A stretch of DNA of 64,000 bases from Hypholoma sublateritium FD-334 SS-4 (lineage: Eukaryota; Basidiomycota; Agaricomycetes; Agaricales; Strophariaceae), in the NCBI GenBank assembly GCA_000827495.1, contig KN817524.1:188262-252261 (forward strand), read 5' to 3'. Shown here in pieces: positions 37,501 to 48,850 of this stretch; the stretch's first letter is position 1, and every line of letters starts with the position of its first letter. Below the pieces are notes generated by a model. The model did no database searches. It saw only the letters and a program-made list of their open reading frames with translations, and was not told the origin of the DNA. Position numbers and translations under genes: made by a program.

Positions 37501-40500
37501 CTCTGATTTAAATGCGGATCCTACGTTACCATACAACCCAAGTCAAATAGAAGCCATTTTACCACCTTTCACCGTTCAAGAAGGTGTACTCGCTAGGTCT
37601 TCAGACTCGGATAGCCTTTACGTGCAACATGTTGTCCTCTCTCTCAATGCCCATATTTCGATGCCTCAGGTTCGGAACGCGTGGTCAAGCGTCGTCAGCA
37701 GACATCCAATTTTGCGGTAAGCCATTCTTTCTATGCGCTCATGCGATTTCTAACTTCCTACAGAACTATTTTTAATTTCGGTCGAGCGTTATCTCAAATT
37801 GTACTGAAGCCAAATGTTGGCGAACTGAACTGGAAAGATCATGCATTGTCTTCTCCTCTAGCAGATTCAAGTTTCGGCGACTATTTCCTTCAAGGAGAAG
37901 GGTCTAATGTGGCGAAAGAAATCAATCGAACTCTGTCATCAGTCCCGCCATATCGACTTTCAGCTTATACCTCACCGACTCAGAAATTCCTCGTATTGTC
38001 TATTCATCATGCACTATTCGACGGTATATCGCTGCCGCTGATTTTTCGGGAAGTAGAGCAAAAACACCTCGGCCAGAATTGCGCGCCGCCATCGTCGTCA
38101 TTGGACATCCTGGCCCATATATCTAGCATTGACCACAACGATGCAAAGAACTTCTGGGTGGAATATTTCTCGGGGTTTTCATGGACGCAACCAGCCCTAA
38201 TCCCATCCTCACCTCACACGACGCAGCGCCACGTAGTGCAATTCCAGTCTTCACTTTCATCACTGAAGGTTTTATCCGCGTCGCAGCAAGCAACACTTCA
38301 GGCTCTCTTAACCAGTTCATTTGCACTTTTGCTTGCAAGGGACGTCTACAAGTGCAGAGACGTGACTTTCGGAGTGCGTAGTGACGTCGTGTTATAATTT
38401 GAAAATGTTGACAGATCTTGTCGTCCACTTTGAAGGTACTCCGTTCCGGTAGGCTCCTACCCATTGATAACATTGACGAAGCAATTTGTCCTCTCGTCTC
38501 GGTTGTTCCTACTAGGGTCAACTTCGACAACCTAGAAACTTCTCTGCAAACCATTCAGCAAGGAATTTCTTCCATCGTCGAATTCGAGCACCTTCCATTG
38601 GGTAAAGTGCAAACGTGGGTCAGGCCAGGGAGACCGCTTTTTGATATACTCTTCTCTCTTTCTGTGGATAAATCGTCGTCAAACGACCTTTGGAACGTGA
38701 TCGAAAGTGAACCGCCAAAAGCAGACGTAAGTGATAACCATGCCCCGTCGATTCACTTGCTGATAGATTTCCTCTTTATCACCCAGTACCCTCTTGCAGT
38801 CGAGGTGGTACTAAATCTGGAAAACGACTCGCTCCTTGTCCAAGCTGCGTGGATCAACAATCCTCAGGATGAAGCCATCCTGACGTGCCTTCGCGAACTT
38901 GAAGCTACCGTGCACGGCTTGGCGACTAATCCAGCCTTTTACATCATGCAATCTCTCGCTGATATTCCCAGAGTCGTGTATCGGCGCAAGGTCGAGCCAC
39001 ATAAGGAAACTCTGGTCAAGAGCGAAATCGCGCACGCGAACCCGGAGTTGCTCGATAAACTGCGATATATCATTGCAGACTTCTTACAGGTTCAACCCAC
39101 AATTCTGGCCCCTTCAACATCTTTTATTTCCATGGGATTAGACTCCATAAAATCCGTCGGATTGTCTAAAGTCATTACGATGTGTGGTCACCCGGTATCC
39201 TCAACAAATGTATTGCGCAACGCTTCGCTCCAGCAACTAGTTTCCTATATACTCTCTCAATCCTGCAACTCAGATGCAGAGAAAGATTTCGATGCTGCAA
39301 GGAAATCTGTTGTCATCGTTGATAAAAGTATCACGGCGGAGATTTTTAGTCACAATATCAAATTTGAGGACGATGATGTCGTTGTATTATTTCCGACGAC
39401 CGCCCTTCAAAGTGGTATGTTATCCCAGGTCTGTCACAATTTCGCCCCCTCTACGACAATATAATTATTGAACTTCCAAAACAAACAGACCGTCAGCTCA
39501 CGGGGAAAATTATATCTGCATTCCTTTCCGCTGCGGATGAGCGGAAGCTTCGATGTGGCTCAGTTACATGCTGCTTGGAGTACAGCCGTCCGGAACTTTT
39601 CAGTACTGCGGACTTCCTTCCACTTCTCGACCGAATGCGGGGTTTGGGTCCAAGCAATCCACAGTCATGCAACCTTAGACTGGGCCGAGAAAGTTGTCAA
39701 GTCTATCGACGAGTATAACGAAGCACTCCAATCTTTTTTAGGGACTATTAATTTGGACGACGAGGCTGGCTTCAAGCATCCTCCTTTTTGGGTGCGACTT
39801 TTCAACCATGGAACGACAGGTTCTACTGTGGTTTTTGCCATGCATCACGCATTATATGACGGTGTTTCCATCGGTCTACTCGTCAATGCTGTAGAGGAAT
39901 TTTATCATTCCCGTTCTTGCCATTACGACAAACAGTTCCATGAAGTTCTTCCTGATATTCTACTTCAACAACGCGACGGGGTTGATTTTTGGGTTAAAAA
40001 GGTGGCCAGATTCACTCCAAAGCGATTTCAACGTGTCCGCTCCTTGCAAAATTCGACTTCAGTAACACTTGAACGCAGTATTCCCCTTGATGCAAGTCGT
40101 GTCAAAGCTGCATTGAGCGAAGCATCTGTGACTATGCAGTGTGTCAGCCAGGCGGCATGGGCAAAGGTCATGGGCAAATACACGGGAGTTCCGGATATTG
40201 TCTTCGGTCATACAGTGTCTGGAAGAAGTATTCCTGGAGCAGAAGACGTGATCGGCCCGGTTTTGGTGAGTCCCCCAGAAAACCGCCGGAGTCTGTCTCA
40301 TGATCCGATAGAATACCATTCCATGTTGTGTTCGTTTGGAACGGGATATACAAACCATCCAATTCCTACGGAACATTCATCAAGCCAATCTTGACGCCCT
40401 TCCTTACCAACAAGCAGCAACCCGAGCCATTCAGAAGGCTCTGAAGGTGGACGCACTATGGGATACTTTGTTTCTTTTCCAAAGTGTGGAGAATCAACCG

Positions 40501-42584
40501 CGAGCGGAGGACTGTGCCAAAATCTGGACCTTCGACGAAAACTCTGGGGATAAAGATGCTAAAATACAGGTCAGTGGAATGTAACTGTTCACCGAGCGAC
40601 CGCATACTAAGATATGCGACAGTATCCGTTAAACATCGAAATATTGCATTGTGATACTGGAATAATCGTCAAATGCGCTTCTGACCCCGACTTTGTTGGC
40701 CCCGGCGATCTCGACATGATGCTGACCGACTTGGAAAAGTTCTTCGTGGACATATTCGACCGGTTGCACGACCGCGCTTTCTCCGATCTTGACATCTTTG
40801 TAAACGACTCCCGGCTGGACGCGACCGTCAAGGCGCAGGAAATTCCACAGATGCAAGCCCTGGGATCGCTACCGTCGACTTTCATCTCAGATATCGACCC
40901 TTCAATCTACGAACCAATTCTTACATCTTTGACCAATGCTCCCCGTTCTCTCATACGACCAGAAACGAACCTCGTTACAATTGGCATCGACTCCATCAGC
41001 GCCATTCAAATTTCTGGAAGGTTCAGGCGGGCTGGCATGATACTTTCGGCTAGTGACGTTGTGAGCAGTGCAACCATTGGTCAAATGGTCACAAAAATAC
41101 GTCTTATGGACACATTTGTCCCCAAATCAAGATCCGATTCCTCAGTAATATCTGAAGTTTCAGATGCAGAGAAGGCAGCGATAATGAGGCACTTAAACCT
41201 TCAATCATCCAACATCGAACGTATCAGTTTTGCGTCTTCCGGGATGCAATGGCTGATCGGGATGTGGAGCAAAAGCTCCCGGACGCGTTATCAACATGCA
41301 TTCCCTTTTGAACTTGCTCAAGACATTGACAGGGATATGATGAAAGCTTCATGGTTCGGATTGGTGGACCGTCATCCAATCTTGCGATCGACGTTCATTT
41401 GTGCGGATGGGTACCATGAATCTCGAATCGTCATTTTCAATAAATCTGCTCCAGAAACTTGGTCAGAAGAATATGTCCCCGTAGAAAACTTCTATTCGTC
41501 CGTGCTCGAAAGAATGAAGTCTCTGGTCAGAAACCCCATACCAACTTCGCAACCTCAAGCACGGGCACTTTTCTTCTATTCAGACAGCCATGCCTACCTT
41601 ATCCTGCACCTGCATCATTTCCAATACGATGCATGGAGTCTGCGACTGCTGATTGATGACTTGACTTGCTTGTACTCAGGTACGAAGTCCACAGTCTCGA
41701 ATGATATGGACTTGTTCCTTGGCTATTGTTCCAGTTTCAATCAACAACAGTTAGAGGAGCAGCGGAGCTACTGGAGAAAAAGTTTCCCCCTTGAATTCAA
41801 GCCGACATTTTTCCCCGTCTTGAAGTCCAACGCACGCAGTCATCGCCCCAATGAAAGGCTTGTTCGGACAAACACTTCGTGTATACACAATGCTTCGCGC
41901 CTTGACGAACGAGCTCGCTCTTTGGGAGTCTCTTTGCCATCCGTATTTTTGGCGTCTTGGGCTCACATTCAAGGCCAAGTCACGAAAGCTTCGTCATCAA
42001 CCTTCGGACTCTGGCACTCTGGAAGAACGAGCGCATTAGATGACATTGAAAATCTAGCGATCCCTTGCATGAACGTACTCCCCATGCATGTATCGTCAAT
42101 TCGTCAGAAGTCCGCACTTGAGCTCGCAGCGGACATCCTCATCGATCTTCGTAAACGTACATCGGTGATCGAACAAAGTAATCAAGTGCGCGTGAATGAG
42201 TGGGTGGGTACTAGCAAGGAGCCAATGTGCAATGTTTTCATCAACATCATTAAAATCGGTCCTGATGTTTCGTCCAACAACCTTTTTTTACGGCCTGCCA
42301 ATGTGAGTGTCTCGTAATCCGTATCCTAATTATCTGACCATTTCCATCAGGCACCCTATTTCGTTCCAGCGGAGACTATCGGCTCCGACAACTTCACCAG
42401 TGTTTGCCTAGATATCGCGCATGTCATAAGGGACGACCTCTTCATTGACTTTGCAACTTTGGATAAAACCGACACTGTCATGATGTCCATCGATAGTGCA
42501 GCGTACCTGATGGATGAAGATCATGCAGATGACCTCATGCTTCGCTGGTCCGAAGGCGTGCGGCGCATCTTAGGAGTGGTATAA
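34579..42584 (+). CDS. Siderophore nonribosomal peptide synthetase, A-T-C-T-C-T-C (basidioferrin-synthetase-like)
   Basis: Multidomain enzyme of about 2,500 residues. Order seen: (i) a condensation-like C-terminal remnant, residues about 1-220 (34579-35240), lacking HHxxxDG; (ii) one adenylation domain, with A3 YTSG/TTGNPKG split by an intron near 35800-35870, A4 FDVHLAET, A5 NFYGPSEVT, A7 YRTGD at 36683-36697, A8 GRIDTQIKLRGVRIE and A10 NGKAD at 37127-37141; (iii) T1, GLDS at 37328-37339; (iv) C1, HHALFDG at 38005-38025; (v) T2, GLDS at 39135-39146; (vi) C2, HHALYDG at 39843-39863; (vii) T3, GIDS at 40983-40994; (viii) C3, HHFQYDA at 41613-41633. There is no thioesterase. The frame is continuous once roughly ten short introns are removed, for example GTGAGT at 40265. 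This layout matches the single-A basidiomycete synthetases that make a trimeric hydroxamate from N5-acyl-N5-hydroxyornithine. The substrate is inferred. Confidence 0.92.
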
Positions 42585-42633
42585 GTAATTCTTACTTGAT
42601 ATTCATAATACAACTGTAAATTTTGCCTTATAA

Positions 42634-43218
42634 TCATTTTTTCTCCCCATGACCCTTTCGAGCAACGGCTAGACACTCGGCTTCTAACCCTTTCAGCCAT
42701 ATCACATCGATCCCAGCGTTTTTCAATCTTTGTGCGCCTTCGCATTGGACGAAGTCATCGGGTTCCCCAGCCCCTATGAAACATCGTTTGATATTAGATG
42801 CGATTAGAGCATCAGCACACGGTGCTAGGCCAGAGGTTCGGACAGAACAAGGTTCAAGAGTAGTATAGACATCTGTAGATGCCAATGCGTCGGCCAAGGT
42901 GAGAGAGGGGGTAAGTGGGAAAAGCTCAGATAATTCCACAACAGAAAGAGTCTGCGCCTTCGCTAAGGCATTGGCTTCTGCATGAGTGTTCCCTGGAAGT
43001 TCTCTAGAGTAACCTGTGGCGAGGATGGTGGGTGGAGATATCCCCTCGGAAAAACGCACGACAAGAACACAGCCGACGCAAAATGCAGTGGGAGTCGGGG
43101 AGCATTTTTCTGCCTCTCCAATGGCGAGACGCAGGTACTGGATATGTATATCTGGATTTGCTTCCTTGAACTTCGATAAATATCCAGCAGATTGCCACAC
43201 AGCAAGTGAACGCACCAT
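42634..43218 (-). CDS. RIB2: RIB2-type pyrimidine deaminase (riboflavin biosynthesis)
   Basis: Zinc deaminase acting on the diamino-ribitylamino-pyrimidine phosphate intermediate of fungal riboflavin synthesis. The start chosen is the ATG at 43218 (context GCCACCATGG), giving MVRSLAVWQSAGYLSKFKEA; the longer frame would begin with a non-ATG codon. Zinc and catalytic motifs are visible: GYSRELPGNTHAEANALAK (HAE) and TTLEPCSVRTSGLAPCADAL (PCxxxxxxxxPC). The following FIGAGEPDDFVQCEGAQRLK and GLEAECLAVARKGHGEKK match the C-terminal deaminase part of yeast Rib2, but the N-terminal pseudouridine-synthase-like half is absent, so the protein is deaminase only (194 residues, no intron needed). It is convergent with the NRPS (49 bp between stops) and divergent from SPT6 (119 bp between starts). 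Confidence 0.88.
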   Translation of the reverse strand: MVRSLAVWQSAGYLSKFKEANPDIHIQYLRLAIGEAEKCSPTPTAFCVGCVLVVRFSEGISPPTILATGYSRELPGNTHAEANALAKAQTLSVVELSELFPLTPSLTLADALASTDVYTTLEPCSVRTSGLAPCADALIASNIKRCFIGAGEPDDFVQCEGAQRLKNAGIDVIWLKGLEAECLAVARKGHGEKK

Positions 43219-43337
43219 GGTGGCAGTGAACACAGATGGCAATGTGCACGATTACATAATGATTCATCACAAGGACCAAACTTCACCAGAACAAGCCCTT
43301 GATGAACCTGGAGTCAACTCATCACCTCTTTTAAAAA
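43219..43337. promoter_or_regulatory. Compact divergent promoter, RIB2 / SPT6
   Basis: 119 bp separate the two ATGs. An A-run (TTTTAAAAAATGG) sits at the SPT6 start. The spacing leaves room for only one shared core promoter. Confidence 0.45.
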
Positions 43338-46300
43338 ATGGCTTCCTTGGTCGCCGAAGTGCATTCTCGAGATCCTCTGGATGAAGGTGATGACCCCATG
43401 CAAGGCTCAGGTCAAGAGGAAGAGGGTGAAGGTGATGTTGTGATGCCTGACGTGACGGACGATGACAGTTCCGAAGAGGGGGAGGACGACGAGGAGGAAG
43501 CCCGTCGGATAAGAGAAGGATTTATTGTCGATGAAGATGAAGACGAGGATGGGGACGAGGAGGAGGAAGCCCCCCGCAAACGTCGGAAAAGAAGAAAGAG
43601 GCATCACCGAGGTAAGCTGTATCCTCTATCATGCTGTTTTGCCACCATATTTATATGGCATTTCGTAACTTTTACTAGAGGAAGAGACACTGGAAGAAGA
43701 CGACCTTGAACTCCTGGAAGAAAACACTGGAGGTGCCTTCAAGAGAAAGAGCCGCCTTGTACGCCTTCGTCATCACCGTGATTCAGAGTCTCCTCCAGCG
43801 GCGTCATCCTCAAAACGAGCAGCAATCATCGAGTCGTCGGAAGATGACCTTGACAATGAAGAAGAGATGCGCGAAGTACCTGATATCCGAAAGATCTGGG
43901 ACGATGACCGACGCGGCGATGAAGACGACGAGGACATGTCGGACTTCATTGACGACAGTGAGGAGGACGAAGGAGGAGTTACTCTGAACGAAGAAGCTCG
44001 TGAGGCGCGCCGACAAGAAAAACGACAGGAGCAACTTCGTCGCAAGAGGGCTCGGGTTCGTCCTGAGATAGCCGGCATCGACGCAAAGTATGTTGCCTCG
44101 TTGGCCTGACTTTCAAAGTTTAACATATTAACCCTTTGCAGTGCCTGGGATGAAATACATGACGTGTTTGGGGACGGACACGAGTATGATTGGGCTCTGG
44201 CTGCAGACGATGAGGTTGAATACGAGGAAGAGCAACTGAAGCCAGAGATGAAATACCAAGATGTACGTGAATTCCAATATATATCTTACTGCTGGTCGTT
44301 GATTCGTTTAAAAGGTCTTTGAACCTTCCGAAATCCGCAAGCGAATGTTGACCGATGATGACGACCTCATACGACATCAGGATATTCCCGAACGAATGCA
44401 GCTGGCAACCTCTTCACTGTCCCAATCATCGACCCTCTCTTTGCACACGCAGCTGACCGAAGATGACATTGGAGGGGCAGCAATGTGGGTTACCCAACGC
44501 ATATCTCACAAAAAGACCGAAGAGTACTTCACTCCGACAGGTATCAATCAACACCTCAAGGGTCCTCTTGTCATGGCAGTCACCTTCGCTCTTCGACAAA
44601 TATTCATCGAAGAATACGAGGTTCCTTATATCTGGGCTCACAAACGTGACTATATTAGTCACTTCGATGTCACAGACATAAGTTCGCGCCACGAACTACT
44701 GGATCTCGAGGAACTTTGGCGAATCAATCGTTTGGGCGAGCAGTATAGAAACCTTCTGGAGCGCAAGCGGCTGTTGATAGGATCATATGAACGCCTTCAA
44801 GTCAAAGATGAATACTATGAGGACGAAATATTGCCGAAGATTGAAAGCGTGGAAATCGTTGCTGATGCAACTGAGTGGCTGTCGATGAGGTATAAGGACA
44901 GGAAACAGGATGCAGCAATGGAATTCAGATTCCACGATGACGAGGAACCAGAGGCCATCAAGAAACGTAAGATGCCGAGTCGCATATCGGCATATGAGGT
45001 TACCAAGAAGAGTATTGTATCCAAGTTGGCCGAGGTGAGCTAAAAATCCAGTTGAAATGCAATCCAATTCACAAGGACTGTCAGAAATTTGGTATTCAAC
45101 CTCATCAAGTCGTCCTAAACCTCTTAGCATCCCACCACGTACATTTTGTGGATGATTTAGACTTCAACCCAGTTGCATATGCAGAGCAATTTTCAGATCC
45201 TGACCCTACAAAAGCGCAAACTCCTGAAGAACTCCTTCGCAAAGCGCGCATGATCTTTGCGACTGAACTCGGTAAAGACCCGCTGTTGCGAAGCCAGATT
45301 CGTGGTATTTTCAGAGACAGTGCGCGCGTCACTGTTGAGCCTACCGAGCGTGGTATCAGTAAGATTGATGAAAATCACCCTTATTTTGTGGGCAGCTTTG
45401 TTTCCAACGTGATCTTCATCGATTCTGATTTAGTTTATTTCAGAACTTCAAATATCTCCTGCAGAAACCTATCAAGGATATGGCGGATAGTGCACAATTT
45501 CTGCATATTCTCGCCGCAGAGCTTCAGCACCTGGTCACTGTCACTATCTCCATACCCCCGGACGTTAAATCAAACTTCGAGCGTAGGCTTCTTGATGCTT
45601 TCTCATCTGATAATTTCAGTGAATCTGCCAAGGCATGGAATGCAGAGCGCTCGCTTGTCGTTCAAGAAGTGATTGACCAGCATCTCGTTCCGGCGGGAAT
45701 TAAATGGACACGAGAATTTCTTCGGGAAGAAGTTGAAGATTTCCTGGCTCGCAAATGCAGTGAGAAATTCCGCGAGGTGAGTCATATAAATATTTGTCAG
45801 GGGCATAATCCTAACATGGAGTAGCGGGTTGACATAGCTCCCTATCTGACCCGCGAGCTGAAGTATGGGGAGTTTGCATGTTCGGTACTTGCAATCTCTT
45901 GGGGAAAGGGTGATCCTCACAAAGATGCAATTACCTTGGTCTATGTTGATGAAGCGGGTCGTATGCGGGAACACACGAAAATCGACAATTTGCACGACCC
46001 CGATAATAAGGATGAATTCATCGACTTTCTCACCCGACGCAAACCTGATGTTGCGGTAGTTGGCGGTTTCAGCATTGCAACATTGAAACTGTCGCACCTG
46101 GTCAAAGAAATGTTCCGAGGCTCAAGTGGAAATACGGATGAAGCAAATTGGAATCCTTCGAATGAACCCTCGTTCGACATCCCTACCATTTTCGTGAACG
46201 ATGATGTCGCTCGTATTTATCAACATAGCAAACGCGCTGCTGACGAATTCAGTGCATTATCGCCGACTGCCAAGTACTGTGTTGGCTTAGCGCGCTATGT

Positions 46301-48641
46301 TCAAAGTCCTTTGAACGAGTTTGCCGCCCTGGGTCCTGATATCTCCGCCATATCATTTGACGAAGAAACCCAGCAACTTGTCAGTCGGATCGCTTTAATA
46401 TGCGGTATTTACTCTAACACATTCCCTAGGTCCCCCGAGAGAAATTGCTCACCGTGTTCGAGCAAGTTCTTGTTGATGTAACTAACACGGTCGGTGTTGA
46501 TATCAATCGCGCTGTTGCCGATACATATTATCAACACCTGCTCCCCTTCGTTTGCGGTTTGGGTCCCAGAAAGGCACAAGTTCTCGTGAAGAAAATCGCA
46601 GCACAGGTTTGTTCGAGTGTTAGTTGTCTTGTTGTGGTGAAAAAACTGATCTTTCCCATCAACTGCAGGGTGGTACTCTTGTCAATCGCGACCAATTCAT
46701 TAAAGCAGGGCTACTTACTACCAAAATATTCCTCAATGCTTCTGGTTTCTTGAGAGTTATTCAAGACCGCGATCCTAAGTCAGGCAAATACCGGCCTGAC
46801 GACGAGAATGCACCAGATCCTTTAGATGACACTAGGATTCACCCAGAAGATTACGAGTTGGCTCGCAAGATGGCCACAGATGCACTGGAACTTGACGAAG
46901 AAGACATCCACGACGAACATCCTTCGCAGGTCGTCACTGCCATTATGAGCGACAAAGACCGAGAAAAAAAACTGACGGAACTCAACCTCGATGAGTTTGC
47001 CATCAGTCTATACGAAGCCAATCACGATCAAAAGCGTCACACTCTCAATGTCATTCGCGAGGAACTTCTGAAGCCTTTTGCGGAGCAGCGAGCAAGATTC
47101 AAACTTCCGCTCGATTGGGATATTATGACTATGCTCACTGGAGAGACATCGAAAACTCTTAACATCGGTCTCATCGTCTCGGCACTGGTATTCCGCATTC
47201 AGAAAGAAGCCATCACAGTCCGTCTTGATTCTGGAATTGAAGGTTCGATAACTGCCGAATTCTTAACAGAAACAGGTGAAAACCCGCACAAAGTTGTCAA
47301 GAAAGGGCAGACCATAACATGCATCGTAATCGACATACGCTTCAATCTCGAAGTGGACGAATTCAATGTCCTTATGTCTTGCCGTCCCAGCGATCTCGCA
47401 GAAGGCGATCGTGTCTTCAGACATGTTCAACTTGATGATATGTGGGATGATGCTCGTCACAAGAAAGACCAAGATATGCTTGCGAGGAAGAAGCGAGCGG
47501 AAACTGATCGCACACGTCGTGTGATCAAGCACCCCAACTTCCACAATTTCAACACGGCGCAGGCTGAAGCATATCTCGAGAAACAGCAGCGCGGGGATGT
47601 GGTCATTCGACCTTCTTCGAAGGGTATAGATCATCTTGCCGTAACATGGAAAGTTGACGACAAACTCTATCAGCATATCGGTCAGTCTGATGTGATCCCT
47701 ACCTGCTATTCAAGCATAAATACTAACAATCTGATGAACTTGGCAGATGTCACAGAACTCAACGCGGATCCAACTGGTCAAACGGTTGGAGGGCAGCTTC
47801 TTGTTGATGCGAAGCATTCATATTCTGACTTGGATGAACTCATTGTTAATCATGTTCAAGCAATGGCGCGCCGTGTTGAAGAGCTCATGGCACATGAAAA
47901 ATACAAACATGGTTCTGAAGATGAACTGCGTGAGTGAACGCTTGAGTGTCTGATGATTTGATTTTTAAAACGTCTCCATCCGTCTGCAGATCTTTTCCTG
48001 AAAAACTTTTTGGCCGCTAATCCAGCAAAGAGTATGTATGGCTTCACTCTCAATCGCAAGCGGCCAGGCCATTTCAGCCTATGTTTCCTCGCTAACAAAA
48101 ACGCAAATGTTCAAACTTGGGTAAGACATCAATAGTCTCCTTGTTGATCTAGGCAGATTCTAAGTATTTTTAGCCTGTCCGAGTGACTCCGGAAGCATAT
48201 TATCTCTTTGATGCTGTCGCAGTAGGTGTTCCGGAACTCTGCGACGCATTCAAAGTCAGGTGTGTAGACTGTTTTAATGTGCTGAAATCCGAGTCTTATT
48301 TTTAATCTAGGCATCTGCACGAATCTCAGAATCTTGCGGTGGCAGGTGGGAAGACGCCTTATGGTGCAGGTTTGCGCACCCCCGCCAGACCTGGTGGCGC
48401 CACTCCAGGTCATGTCTCTGTCCGCCAAATGGGACGAACACCGAACCCATATGGCGGTTCGCAGACACCATTCATGGCTCAGGCACCGACGGGCTTCCCT
48501 CCGCCTCCTCCTCAAGCTCATCCATACGGTTTCCAAACCCCTTCACATCGTCCACCATTCCCCCCGACCATGCCTCCCAGTATGAATCCCCCTCGACCAC
48601 CACCGCCCGGCGTCTGGCAGCAACAATGGCCACTTCGATAA
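43338..48641 (+). CDS. SPT6: Transcription elongation factor and histone chaperone SPT6
   Basis: Binds histones and elongating Pol II in the nucleus. From the ATG at 43338 the N-terminus is very acidic (Asp/Glu runs to about 44000) with basic clusters such as [13 protein letters not shown]. Next come [13 protein letters not shown], the Spn1-binding type segment [20 protein letters not shown], then [20 protein letters not shown] and [16 protein letters not shown] YqgF-like domain is at 45870-46300, a helix-hairpin-helix region at 46490-46900 and an S1 domain near 47160-47400 ([19 protein letters not shown]). Tandem SH2 domains start at [20 protein letters not shown] and [20 protein letters not shown] (47530-47690). 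The tail has Gly/Thr/Pro repeats such as [18 protein letters not shown], ending QQQWPLR. Size and order are typical. SPT8 is convergent 209 bp downstream. Confidence 0.96.
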
Positions 48642-48850
48642 CTTAATGGTTACATGTATATTTATGGATCTGTTCTATGCACTGCCGTGCATTGTCATTG
48701 TATAATAAACTTCTTGCTTCGTAATACATGTTTTTTCAACTTTAACCCTACAAACTCGTACCACGGTCAACAAAGAAATAATGTACATACATACATTCTT
48801 ACATAAGGTAAGTATTACCACTCTGTCCTCATCAATCGGTCCCTACTTTT

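Noticed and set aside
39415..39490. Break in the NRPS at the start of C2
   Set aside because: An intron after QSGMLSQ leads to TVSSRGKLYLHSF, as expected for a condensation domain.
40260..40400. Frameshift in the NRPS between C2 and T3
   Set aside because: A canonical GTGAGT intron (about 40265-40310) joins VL to NTIPCCVRLERDIQ and restores the frame, so the gene looks intact.
43219..43242. Longer N-terminus for the RIB2-type deaminase
   Set aside because: It would begin with TTG; the ATG at 43218 has a good context and keeps the whole deaminase domain.
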